Shown here: in pieces, positions 46,043 to 57,000 of the stretch | How the letters are laid out: each line of letters begins with the position of its first letter | How positions within the stretch are numbered: position 1 is the first letter of the stretch | NCBI RefSeq assembly: GCF_040939455.1 | Contig: NC_134106.1 | Span: forward strand, 36,912,001-36,976,000 | DNA length: 64,000 bases | Reading direction: 5' to 3' | Source of the DNA: Microcebus murinus | Taxonomy: Eukaryota > Chordata > Mammalia > Primates > Cheirogaleidae | Notes under the pieces: generated by a model | The model's input: the letters and a program-made list of their open reading frames with translations, nothing else | Database searches by the model: none | Told to the model about the DNA's origin: nothing | Program-made: the position numbers and the translations under genes

Positions 46043-47102
46043 GTGTCAGACAAGCATATGCCTTGATCATATCACTTCTGTTTTTGAAGATTTCTGGGGC
46101 ATGTACCCCACCTCCCACCATTGCTAAATGGATCTACCTTCTCTCCTAATTTGAACCCATTTTCTTTGGTGCAATCATCCACATAGGGAAATATGCCTGA
46201 TTGTAAAGTTTCTGGCAGGAGCCTTCCATGAACTAAATGGCAATTTTAAAAAGTACATAGCACAAAGCTTAGGACACAGCATATGCACTGAATAAACAAA
46301 TCTAACAACTGTCTTAGTGGTGTCCTACAAATGTGACCTGGGCTGTGTAAACAGTAGAGCATGCTACAAAAGCAAGGAATCATCATCATTATTGCTCCGG
46401 GTTGCAGGACTGAGTGAAGTTGAGAGAATACACACTACACACTTTCTCAGGTATAAGAAGCAGATCATAAAAGCTCCAAGTCCAAGGTTGAGACTACTCC
46501 ATGCTAAAATTCAGTTTAAGTGAAATGATATGAGACGTAAGACCCTGAACCTTAACTGAACCCCTGGTTTAGTCATCTTACCCTCCAAACTCCCTCATTT
46601 CTTCATTGTAAAACAAATAGGTCATCCTCCTTAAGGAGGATGCTTTGGTTGCCAGAAACAGAAACCAACTCAGGTCAACTGAAACACACACGTGCAGGTC
46701 TCATAGCACCTGAGGGCCAGAGCAGCTGAGCCTGGCAAAGGGTCTAGAATCAGAAAATTGAAGGCTGCTGGGATGCCAGGGGACACTCTTTCTTCCTCTC
46801 CCAGTGACTTCATTCTTATCTGTTAGTCCACACAGAAGAAAAAAGCCTACTCACTAGTCCTAAATTTATATTTCTCCTTTGTTTCAGAGTCTAGTCATGA
46901 ATGGAATCTCTTGGTCCTTATTCCAGATTTTAGGGTAAGGAATTCTGAAGGTCAAGATTTAAGCCATGTCCGCCCCTTGTCCACTCAGCCATGGCAGGGC
47001 TGGAATCAGTACTACCCACATGGCTGGCAGAGGCCTACCCTTGTGGCCCATGGCTGTAGAATGGAGACAGGAACATCACCCCGAAACTGCCAACCACACA
47101 AG

Positions 47103-47160
47103 TAGTTTTCAAACCTGGCTCTGCATTAGAATCACCTGGAAATCTTAGGGGAAAAATGGA
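47103..47160 (+). mobile_element. MER5A-like hAT fragment
   Basis: GTTTTCAAACCTGGCTCTGC and ATTAGAATCACCTGGAAATC match one end of MER5A. The opposite end is missing. Confidence 0.7.
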
Positions 47161-47429
47161 TTCCCTAAGCCTACACTAGCAGAGAACGTTGGACTAGTAG
47201 CCTCCAGCTGAAAGCAATCTTGTCTACTTTCCCTAGAATTTTCTAGGAGTAGGACAGGATGATCAGTGCATTTAGCAATAACCTCCTCCCCCTCTTCCAT
47301 CCCACTTCCTCCTACTCTACCCAAAGGATTCTATGCAACTGTGTGAAGATCACTTTTTGGAAAAGCACAGTAAAATATCAGCAGGTGATGCAGAGTAAGT
47401 GATGGGAAATAATCATCTAATGACCTTGT

Positions 47430-47645
47430 ACAAGCCTTTCACTGTGTACTAAGTGCTTTCTGCCTATTATTTTCTACCAATTGGTCATTGTACTAGGCTG
47501 TTTAATAAACATTGCCTCATTCTATCTTCACAATAACCCCATAAGGTACATACTTTTCATTTGCATTTAGCAGACAAATAAGTGAAGCTTAGAGAAGTTA
47601 AATGACTTACTTAAGGTCACTTAGTGACAAAACCACTTACTTGTA
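47430..47645 (-). repeat. MIR SINE, antisense
   Basis: CACTGTGTACTAAGTGCTTT, TCACAATAACCCCATAAGGT, GCTTAGAGAAGTTAAATGAC and TTAAGGTCACTTAGTGACAA are antisense MIR landmarks. Confidence 0.9.
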
Positions 47646-47654
47646 CATCTGTCT

Positions 47655-47800
47655 CCTTCAGTTGGACGTTGTGTTCCATGAGGTCATGACATGTACCTGC
47701 TTTTGTCCATCTCACTATCCCCTGAACCAAGCATGATGCCTGACATAGGAGAGTTGCTCAGTGATGTTTGTGGGGTGATTGTTCAGTAAACAAATAGTGG
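47655..47800 (+). repeat. L2 LINE 3' end fragment, sense
   Basis: GTGTTCCATGAGGTCATGAC, CCCCTGAACCAAGCATGATG and GAGAGTTGCTCAGTGATGTT resemble the L2 3' end. Confidence 0.7.
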
Positions 47801-48884
47801 CCTGATGGTCTTTAAGCTGGGCCACTCTATGTTTCCCTGCCAGAATGTCCCAACCAGCTGTAGCACGTTTGCAGACCCTAAGGGGCTACAGGTGGACTGA
47901 GCCACGCATCTTCTCAGCTTCTGGGGCCCCAAGAGCCCTTAGACCAGTAGACTCTCCAGCTGCAAGCAACCTTGCCTACTTTCCCCAGGATGTCCAACAA
48001 CTGTTATGTTCTGTGTGTCTTATGATTTAGGAAAGTGGGGTGTACAGCACTGTCTTGTTTACAGCATAGAGATTTGGCCTGCTAATCAAAAACTTGGAAG
48101 ATGAGCTGTACCCCCATCCCAGCCTCTCTTGGTTATCCAAAAGCTATTCTGAGATGTTCACAAAATTGTTCTGTATCCCCTGTCTTGGGAGAGTATCTAG
48201 ACGAGTCCTCATGAGCCAGCAGCTTGCTCCCTTCCCGCTAGAGCACCCCAAGGCTTCCTTCACCTGTGTCCAGATTTAAACTCAGACTCTAGTGGTGGGG
48301 GAGGGAGGCGGTGGGCAGGTGGGTGATTCCCCCAATGCAGAGATGCTGACCAAGACATCCGAGGCTGACAGCATCTGGCATTCCTCACACGAAACCCAGA
48401 GGCTCCAAGCCTGATGCCAAGACTCTGAAACGCCTTTCCTGCCAGGGGATTATGTTCATTTGCACAGGATCTGAGACAGAAATTCCAAAGAGATGATACT
48501 GGAAACCAAAGGCCTATATCATATTAATAATACAGACAGGAAGGCTCCCTCGGCAGCTGGTAGCAAACATATATTAAATAAAGAAAGGGACCTGGCCCCA
48601 GTCCAAGCCCCGGCAATCCAGCCAGGTCATTTCAGATTACAAATAGAAACAATTAAACCTTATTATAGACTTTGTCTCTGGTTAGCTATTAGGTTTCTGC
48701 ACTTACATGTTAATTTCTGAGTCAAGGAATCAGAGATCTCCCCAGATTAGGTATCTACCACAGCTCAGCAGGCTGCAAAAATCTAGCTGTATTTACACTT
48801 CATTGGATCCTCTAAGTCCATGTCGGGTGCAGCAGCAAGCAGGAAGCCAAAGTCAGCGAGGGCTGGGTTACAAAGCCTAGCACA
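47801..48884. other. Unassigned sequence
   Basis: No repeat recognised. 48430-48720 is AT-rich with AATTAAACCTTATTATAG and CATATTAATAATACAG, and could be a conserved element, which I cannot test here. Confidence 0.45.
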
Positions 48885-48975
48885 GAGAGTATCAGCTCTG
48901 CGTTCAGAGGGCTTGGGCTGGAGGCCTGGCCCCGCCCCACACCAGCTGGGTGACTATGGGAGATGCAGAACCCAC
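48885..48975 (+). repeat. MIR SINE fragment, sense
   Basis: GAGGGCTTGGGCTGGAGGCC and CACACCAGCTGGGTGACTAT resemble the sense MIR tRNA-proximal and core region. Confidence 0.65.
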
Positions 48976-49214
48976 ATTTGACCATTTCTCACTTCAGTCT
49001 GCCTGAGCATCCGAGCTCTCACCTCCCCCAAACCCCAATTCCAGTTCCCCATTACCACAGCCACCACTCCTTCAGCCAAGAAGTGAAGTGGAGAGGGCTG
49101 GTGCGAGTGAGCTGGCAAAGCTGGCGTCAAAAGCTGACAATCACATCTGTAAGTAGTGTGGGATCAAACATAGATGGACAGAAATTCAGCTTTCTCAAGT
49201 ATAGAATGAAAGTA
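48976..49214. other. Unassigned sequence
   Basis: Nothing recognised. Confidence 0.5.
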
Positions 49215-49345
49215 ATAATAACCCTGCCTAGGTTCTGGACCCATCTGTGTTCATATTCTTGCTAAGATGACTAGTTGTATAATTTTAGGTACTTAACCTC
49301 TTCTGGTCTCAGTTTCCTCATCCATAAAAAAGGATTGGCCTCTAG
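49215..49345 (+). repeat. MIR SINE, sense
   Basis: GGTTCTGGACCCATCTGTGT, AGGTACTTAACCTCTTCTGG and CTCAGTTTCCTCATCCATAA fit sense MIR. Confidence 0.85.
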
Positions 49346-49369
49346 AGAGAAGTAATGAGATCTGTGTAT

Positions 49370-49535
49370 TAATATTTCTTCTTTGGCAAACTGTTAGTTA
49401 TAGTCTTTTGTCCATTTTTCTTTTGGGATACATCTTTTATTGATTTGTAAGAGCTCTTTATATGTTATAAACATTAATCCTCATACATGCCATATTTTTT
49501 CTTAGTTTGTCATTTGTTTATTGTATATAAAGTAC
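49370..49535 (-). repeat. L1M fragment, antisense
   Basis: TTTGTCCATTTTTCTTTTGG and TTTGTAAGAGCTCTTTATAT match the antisense L1 segment also seen near 3880-3935. Confidence 0.8.
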
Positions 49536-50119
49536 ATAGCATGGTGACTAATACATTGACGCCAATTTTATTATTGAGAAATGGTTTGTAAGTGGGAAAG
49601 TTCTATAGAAAAAATGAGCTTTCATTGTTGCATTATTACTAACAAGAACAAGGCTGGACCTAAAGAAGGGGAGTTCCACTTTCCTGGAGAACTGAGACTG
49701 ATTAGAGTTGGCTGGACAGAGGGTGGTGTGGACACAGACATGGGTGGCTGGGGCTGGCGCTGGAGACCAGAGTCCTCGGGTGAGAGACAAATGCTAAGAG
49801 GAACCAGATCTTGAAAGGGAAGGGCTGTCCTTGAACAAGACTACAATCCATGTCCATCCACATCTCTACTGTGCGTGCACACTCTCTTTCTCTCTCATGC
49901 TTGAGACAGCAATGGAAAGGCTCACATAAAGACCATCCCACATTCCTACATCACACTGTTGGGGAAAACGTAAGAGAATAGCTTACCTAAAGAATTGGCC
50001 CTGGCTGGGATGGAAACCAGTCCAAGAAGGGCTGGATACACTTGTGTGAACCAGGGTCATGACGGGTTATTAAGGGGGCCCTCTGAGCCCGAAAGGAATA
50101 TGGTAACCCGAGTGCCTGT
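49536..50119. other. Unassigned sequence
   Basis: No repeat or gene recognised. Confidence 0.5.
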
Positions 50120-50310
50120 TTGAAGATCTGGGAGAACAGAACATGCTTTACATCTACTCTCCCACTTGATCCGCAAAGCAGCCCTCAGAGGTATCCAGGA
50201 CAGATTTTTCCAGGCTATTTCAAAGAAAGCGAAACTGAGGCTCAGAAGTTCCCTGTTTAATTATTAAATGACAGAAGCAGGACTAGGATCTGGGTCTCCC
50301 AGTTCCTATT
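50120..50310 (-). repeat. MIR SINE, antisense
   Basis: AAGCGAAACTGAGGCTCAGA, AAATGACAGAAGCAGGACTA and GGATCTGGGTCTCCC are antisense MIR. Confidence 0.85.
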
Positions 50311-50317
50311 CAAAGTT

Positions 50318-50365
50318 ATTCATTCAACAAATATTTATTGAGGCTCTACACTGTGGGTTCGTTCT
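50318..50365 (-). repeat. L2 LINE terminal fragment, antisense
   Basis: ATTCATTCAACAAATATTTA followed by TTGAGGCTCTACACTGTGGG is the antisense L2 end. Confidence 0.75.
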
Positions 50366-53300
50366 AACTCCTGGTTACAGATGCTTCCAGAGTTCCTTAA
50401 GCCTTTCCATGTTGGCCTAACGCACCCTGGGATTCCCAGAATCAGAGTCTCAGGCTGGAAGGACCCTTAGAAAGGACCCTTGCCAGATGGCACGTCTCAG
50501 TGTTTTGCAAATGTTCCTATATCATATGCCTAAGGAAACAGAACAGCGTTCTGTGGGCAACTCTGCCAAACAGCTGGACTATGGCAGTTCTAATAAAGAC
50601 CAAGCTTGCGGGCCAAGCAGAATCCTCCAGTTTATTTGATAGCACAAGAAGTTTGTGAGTCTAGGAAATACCTTTGGTTTCACTGCTCCAGTTGAAAACC
50701 CTTTTACATTTTAGTTCCTGCTAAGTCAGCAAGATGAACATGCTTGGTTAGGGCTGGTGGGGAGGAAGACACCTCTGTCCCTAATCCCAGTTCCCTGGCA
50801 AGCCAAAGAAGCCCCCCGTGGGCTCCATCTCACTTCATTTCTCCAGCAAGCCCCGAGCCACAGGAACCGTGTGGGGGCCAGCACAGGGGTGAAGCCACAG
50901 AGGCCCACGGCCTGCCCAGGACCTGCTGGCACAGGCGTACGGTTCTCTCGCTCCCCTCCCTCCTCCGTGGCACCCTCTCCCTCCAGAACTGCTCCCCTTT
51001 CAGGAACATCTAATCAGCTGGCAGCCAGAGCTGCAGTATCTGAGCTCAGACACTGGATCGGATGTCCGGAGGGCCCCCACCGTAAATTGCGGGTCACATA
51101 ATTCAACTTGATCCCTCACTCCATTTTACACTTTATGTGCTTCGGGGGGACGCAGCGGCTGATGGTGAGAGAGATAAGTCCCCGCCATGGAGCTGTGAGA
51201 TGAGGATTGTTCTAAAATGGAAAAGTTATTTCAGGCCCAAAGAAGAGCGACTGGTTCAGGACCTCAGAGGAGCGGGGAGGAGGTGCCACCTGGGAGCCCC
51301 CATCCTGCATCTACATTTCCCTCTCTGAACCCGTGAGCAAGCCCCGGCCTCCTCTTTACTTGTGCTCCAGGCGACCCCCTTAGAACTGTGTCTGGAGGTT
51401 CTGGACCCACCCCCCACCCCCCAGTTTCTACTCTGTGACAAGGGAATAATTTCCTGGTGAGAAAATGAGATAAAATATATATCAGTGCATATCAGTCCTT
51501 GGAAGGAATGGCCCTTGAAACATGCAAGAAGGTTATCTTCCATCCTGATGATCATACACCCGCAGGGAAAACGCTTCATTTTGTTCCCTAGTGGTGACAA
51601 CGCTGAGTGGGAATGACGGTGGCACTGGAAGACTTTTCACCAAAGGTACATGCGGTGGGTCCTCCGCACAGGAGGGGTTGGAGGGGCCGCCCTCTGACCC
51701 AGGGCCTGGCCCTCCTGTCTCCATCTGCTCACACCTGCAGGGCTTGTGCGTCAGACCGAGGCTGGTCCTCCCAGCAGAGGCCTGTCACCTCAAGTGCTTC
51801 ATACCCCTGGGTGCCATCTGAGGATCACCCTTATGTCTGGGCTTTCCATTTGAGTAGATCTCTCCCCGCCAACAGTCATGGACCAGCTGATGGCAGGGCT
51901 GCTGTGTAAGAACATTTCGACACGTGGCTAAATATTTCCAGCTGCCCCGAGGGCCTGCGGACTATATGAGGTGAGACCCGCGCAGGCAAGGACAGCCAAA
52001 GGGCATTCCCCAAACTCCTTTCTGCTGTCCTCCATTTGATAAAAGACTTGTGGTTAAACCTTTATCTTCCATAAACATTTAAAATGTGGTTACCTTGATT
52101 TCCATGTCTCATTTTCGTTTTATTAAAAAAATGGTTTCCTTGCAGTAAAACATCTGATACGGTGGATGTTCTGCGGAAAACAGATGTTTCTCCATGTAAT
52201 AGACGTCGGCGGCCCCGCGTGTGCCCACCAGGCCTCAATCGCACTCAGACACACGCGCGCACACGTGTGTCTCGTGAAAGGCCAGGGCAGGCCTGCAGGG
52301 ACACTGAAGCTGAATGGCCACAAGGCCACAGGACTCAAGTCCCCGCAGCCCAGAGACACCGAGCCTGGAGGCCAGAGGAAATGCAAATGCGCCACCACCA
52401 AGAGCGGAACGAGACCTGGAAGGGTAACTGGGGGGTTTCATCACATCTGAGGTCTTGCTCTGAACCCTTCCCTCCACAGTTCGCTGTTTGCCTTCTCTGG
52501 GGCGTCCCTCCACAGCGGAGGAGGTGGGAGGCTCACCCGAGCATGCTGTCTCCGCCGCCACCGGGGATAAGGGCAGAGCTTAAAACCGAGCAGGCTCTAC
52601 CTGTCTCCAGGACACACAGAGGCACCTGGCGACTCTGCTGTCAGTAGGCCTCTTTTCCCCCTTTCTTTCCTCTTTCCACATCACAGTCCTGGACTGGAGG
52701 GAGGTCGCACAGGGCCCAGGGCCTTAGGAAAAGCCACCCTCCATCCTAGGCGCGCACACATACCTCTGGCAGCTTTATGCCTTGGGCACGGGGACAGCCT
52801 GGCTCACTCATTTTCCTAGGCATTTTGCTCCCCATCCCTTCTGGGGATTTCCTTAGAACTAGCTAAGACACCTGAGGCTTGCTCCCCGCCCAGGGATATT
52901 TGTACTTGCCTTGAGGCCCTGAAAAATGAAGAGTTATCACCAAAGGAATGAGTTCCCTACTGCTGCATGTCTCAGGTGCTAAGAAACCTGCTTCCAGGCA
53001 GGAGGGGACTCTGCCAAGCTGGAGTCGGCCCCGGCCTACCCACGCTGCCCAGGCCAGCGGGCAGCGTCACAGAACGCACCCTGTCTCAGGATGCCCCTCC
53101 GTTCCAGGACCCCAGGAGCATCACGTCTGGATCTGCACCTCAGGATCACTTGAGCAGGGCTGGATTTTGCTAAATCCTGTAGTTCCAATAAGCTGAAACT
53201 TAGAGCCAGTGATTCTGTGAAATTATTTCCCTAGAATTATCTTTATTCATATCCATCCTACCTCATTCTGAATAGGATTCATGGAACTTACAGAAGTATA

Positions 53301-53844
53301 CATAAGATGGGGAAAAAAGATGACATTACAGCAAATGACTGAAAAACAAGGGTAGAAAAAAATGAGATGAATCACAGTTGCTACATAAATTTTTTTCCAA
53401 GAAGAATTCTAAATTCGGCTCTGGGCATCCCAGATGCTACAGCAAAGAGGCTAATGCTATCAGTTACAAGAGTCACAGTCCAAACTAAGGTAAAAAACAA
53501 ACCATTGCTCAGAAGAATCACAGCTATTGCTGGGAGTGAGACTTCAAAGTAATGCCTCACATGGGTTTGCAAAGGGAATATTGAGATATGTAATAAACCA
53601 GTGGTTTTCATCTTGAAAGACAAAAACCTCAAAAAACTGAATAAATCTTTTTCAAACTGAAGTTTATAAAAAAAAATGTAAAGAAATGACATAGATGAAA
53701 GAACGGCTCTGGCTGAGGGGACAAGGGTTCCGTGCTGTGTTCAGGATGCCAAAGTATCCCATAACCTCACTCCCCAGACAGCCCGGTCAGACTGCCCAGC
53801 ATCACATGAGTCACTGTTTCCAGACCTTGCTGGAAGGTATGAGT
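50366..53844. other. Repeat-poor, partly GC-rich sequence
   Basis: About 3.5 kb with few recognisable repeats. 53100-53230 may include a worn MER5-like piece. 52180-52630 has about 24 CpGs and an open plus frame of 161 codons (52162-52647) with no recognised domain. 52037-52092 carries two TGTGGTTA motifs. No gene call is justified. Confidence 0.5.
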
Positions 53845-53995
53845 GCCCTGGGGGGCTTGTTAAGCACAGGGGGCCCCAGGCTCCTCAGCAAACAGACTGC
53901 ATCAGAACCTCTGGGAGGGGGAACCGGGTATGGTGTGTGGCCCCAGGTGATCTATGTCCAGACAAGCTTTGGAAACCCAGCCGCAGACCAACACC
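53845..53995 (+). mobile_element. MER5A-type hAT MITE, degraded
   Basis: GGCTTGTTAAGCACAGGGGG, AGACTGCATCAGAACCTCTG, CCAGGTGATCTATGTCCAGA and CAAGCTTTGGAAACC follow the MER5A interior and right end. The left end is eroded. Confidence 0.72.
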
Positions 53996-54537
53996 TCAGT
54001 CATCTGACTGAACTAGATGGTGGAAACCCACTGGAATGGCGAACCCCATCCTGGGCATGAGGCAGCAGTCACTATAGGGTGGGCTCCTGAGGCGGTCTCT
54101 GCCAGGAGAAACTGTCAGGTGAGATGACACCGGTAAGCTCTCAGGGCCGTGGGCTACAGTGATACCAGCGTAGGAGAGAGAATCCCTTGCCCTATCCCTG
54201 ACAGCATGTCCCCCACCTCCGCACAAGCTACCCCTGCCCTCTGCCCTCTCTGCCCCAAGGTGAGGTGGCTCTTGCTGTCTTCTCCTCAGAGACATGGAGA
54301 CATCAGTGGCAACACCACCAGGCAGGGCGGGCTGCAAAGTTGCCCCTCTGTGCAGCAGCAGCAGGAGCAGCACAGCCCCTCGGGCGAGCTGCCTGGCGTG
54401 GACCCCGCTCTGTCTCCCGGGCCCAGCCCTCCCCTCACACACAAGCCAGAGCAGGCCCCGCCAACCCCATGGTCATCAGGCTACCTGCAGTTAGAAACAT
54501 CCTTTAGTGACCTCCCGTTGGCTGTGAATGTTGTCAA
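53996..54537. other. Unassigned sequence
   Basis: GC-rich, with mutually overlapping frames of 148 codons (-) and 134 codons (+) that look like stop-poor DNA. The plus frame has a short CAG run at about 54353-54371. No family match. Confidence 0.5.
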
Positions 54538-54690
54538 ATCACATCATGGTTAAGAGCTTGGGCTCTGGAGACATATCTGGGTTCAAACCCTGGTGTTCCC
54601 ACTCATGGTCTGTGTGTCCTTGGCAAGTTCTTGAACTACGCAGAGCGCTAGTTTCCTCATCTGTAAAATGAGGGTGTCTGCTAGGCAGAA
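54538..54690 (+). repeat. MIR SINE, sense
   Basis: GGTTAAGAGCTTGGGCTCTG, GGGTTCAAACCCTGGTGTTC and GTTTCCTCATCTGTAAAATG: a very well preserved sense MIR including the B-box-like tRNA region. It is SINE-derived and not a tRNA gene. Confidence 0.95.
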
Positions 54691-55095
54691 TGTGCCAGGT
54701 CATGCTGCACTAACAAACGACCCCATATTCCAGTGGGTTAAGACAACAAAGATTTGTTTCTTATTCAAGCAAAGTGGGCTGTCCTCCAGAGGCAACTGCC
54801 CTCCACACGGAAGCTCAGCAATCTGGGCTGTTTCAGTCATGTGTCACCCTGTCTACCACACGCTTCCACAACTGGATAGGACTCCAGAGGCCCCAGAAAC
54901 ACTAACAAATGCTTTAGCCTAGAAGCGAGGCATGTCACTTCCATTCACCACTCATGGTCAAAACTAGTCGTATGTATGGTCCTGCCTCCAGCAGGGTGTT
55001 GGAAAGGGTGACCATCCTGGTGTCTGGGAGAGATATGGATTGGAGTGCGGGCTGCACACAGGGGATAATGTCTAATGTGCTGCTGGTGATAATGA
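54691..55095 (-). repeat. MaLR/ERVL-type solo LTR, antisense
   Basis: CACTAACAAACGACCCCATA, CAGTGGGTTAAGACAACAAA, GATTTGTTTCTTATTCAAGC and GGCATGTCACTTCCATTCAC are antisense LTR features shared by MLT1-group elements. Subfamily not assigned. Confidence 0.7.
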
Positions 55096-56334
55096 TAGGA
55101 AGTAATCCCTATAAACCTTTAGCACAGTTGCCACCATATACATGCTAATTTTTTGCCTTCTCTCCCACTCTGGTTCTGACTAGTTCTCTAAGAAGCAGTT
55201 GCCCATTTCCTAGCTCACAATTTCTTTTACTCTCCAGGCTGGGTTTTTGTGGTTTCTTGTTTCCATGAAGCCCAGCGTTCATCGTGGGATTTGCATCAGC
55301 TATTGTAAGAACTCTGGATGCCCTGATGGCAAGAGGCCAAGAGTGATTTATCATCTAATATATAATCACACAACACATCCTTATGCTTGTTAAAGAGTGC
55401 ATATTCCAAAGGTCATCAGCAAATGTTTTATCAGCACCATACTGTCAATGAAAAAGCTGCTTCGAGACCAAGGACCAGGGGCCACCAAGCCCAGAGGAAA
55501 GAGTATCCCAGGAAAAGAATGAAGGCTCCAGGTTCTGAACCCTCAGTGTCTACACTTGTAAAACAGGACTAATGCTCCTGCCACGCTCACTGGGCTGTTA
55601 ACAGGACCTGGCAAGAACAGGAAGTCCGGTCCCTGTGATGTGCCACCAAATGCAGAGTGCTGTTCTCTGACAGGTGCCGAGTCCTGTGGTGCCCGTCTCA
55701 GGAAACTCATCAGCAGGGTCCTTGGAAGGTCTCAAACGCATCTCTCCTGTCCCTTGGGGTTTCTCTTCTTAGAGGACTCTGTCCCACCCCCACCCCCTTA
55801 TTCTTATTTCCTGATAACTGACTCACCATCAGATCACACAGCCTGGTGTCTTCCTCTCTCCAGCCTCCTTGGGGAGGGCCGTCAGAGTGTATTTGGAAGT
55901 GTGTGCAGCTTCAACTTCCCGGCGCTTTTCCCACTCGTGGCCCCAGCTCTGGGGAATGGCTCACGGCTGCCCTAATCATAACAAGGCTCACACCACCATT
56001 ACACAACTTTAATACCAGCTTTTATGCGGGCATCTGGGGATGTGTGTGCTTATGAGCAATTTGTAACGAGAAAAAGACTAACCTGCAGCAGACTGGGAGG
56101 GGAGGGCCTAAGAGCACCAGGAAAGACAGGCCCCAATCACAGAGGCCGCCCCAGGCTCTGGGGACAGGGCTGCTGCCCTGGGATGTTTAAGGCACTATTT
56201 GATCTCTTGTTAAGTCCCACATGGCTTCAATTTCCATATGCTCTGAAAGAGAATGAAATTAGAGTCAACAGGCCCATCGTGTCTTTCATAAAGATGTGTT
56301 CTTACTCAAGAAGGAGAAAGAGGAGAAGAGGAAA
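55096..56334. other. Unassigned sequence
   Basis: No repeat or gene recognised. Frames of up to 118 codons are unremarkable. Confidence 0.5.
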
Positions 56335-57000
56335 TTCACATTCACGGAAGACCTACTATGTGCCAAGGCCAAGCCAATAGCTTTATTTCCATGCAATATG
56401 TCATATGAGGCTCACAATACCCCAGTGGGGTAGGTTTCATTATATCCTTTGTGGTAAACTGCAAAAAGTAGCCACAATATTTAAACCTCATCCCATCAAG
56501 AAGTGAAATCTGTTTCTCCATCCTTTGAGTCTGGTATTGAACATCTCGCTTTGGCCAATGGGGCATTAGCAAACAGGATGCAAGCGGAGACTTGAAAAGC
56601 ACTTTCACATCAGGGTTTGCCCTCTCTTGTTGCTTTGAACCCTTTGCTACTATGTGAAGAAGCACAGGGTGGCTTCCTGGAGGATGAGAGACCACAGGGA
56701 GCAAGGTCCCTGCTGCTCCAGCCTTGCTGTCCCACAGGCTCAGGAGCGAGGCTGGCCCTGAACATCCAGCCCCAGCGAGGTTGCCGGGACCGAAGAACTG
56801 CCCAGCCAAGACATATTCAGTGCTTGTTGTCTCACACCACTATGTTTTCAGGTATCTGCCATTCAGTAAAAGCTACCTGCTATATCCCTTATTATAGATG
56901 AGGAGATTGAGCTCAGAAAATTTAAATCATCTCTCTAAGAATCCTCAATCCGAAAGTTACAGAGCAAGGATTTGAACCCCATGTTTATATTCAGTGCACT
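56335..57000 (-). repeat. MIR SINE, antisense, split by an LTR
   Basis: CTACTATGTGCCAAGGCCAA and GAGGCTCACAATACCCCAGT lie to the left (to 56447). TTATAGATGAGGAGATTGAG, AGTTACAGAGCAAGGATTTG and AACCCCATG lie to the right (from 56881). Together they form one antisense MIR. Confidence 0.85.
56448..56880 (+). repeat. MLT1-like solo LTR, sense, inserted in a MIR
   Basis: The insert of about 430 bp is flanked by TATATCC at 56441-56447 and 56881-56887, consistent with a target-site duplication. CTTTGGCCAATGGGGCATTA, GGATGAGAGACCACAGGGAG and GTTGTCTCACACCACTATGT are sense MLT1-like LTR features. Confidence 0.78.

Larger units (their letters stand above)
45931..47429. other. Mostly unassigned sequence with small repeat remnants
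   Basis: Contains (CCCCCA)n at about 46019-46042, a sense MIR 3' tail at about 46225-46310 (CATAGCACAAAGCTTAGGAC) and a short MER5A-like piece at 47103-47160. No gene recognised. Confidence 0.55.

Noticed and set aside
52162..52647. 161-codon plus frame as a possible gene
   Set aside because: No domain, no visible splice context, and overlapping antisense frames in the same stop-poor GC-rich stretch.
53996..54553. Opposed 148- and 134-codon frames, one with a short glutamine run
   Set aside because: Mutual overlap on opposite strands and low complexity point to base composition, not coding. The CAG run is only a few units long.
54538..54690. tRNA-like sequence with a GGTTCAAA-type B box
   Set aside because: It is the tRNA-derived head of a MIR SINE. 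The rest of the MIR follows in order and no tRNA cloverleaf is complete.
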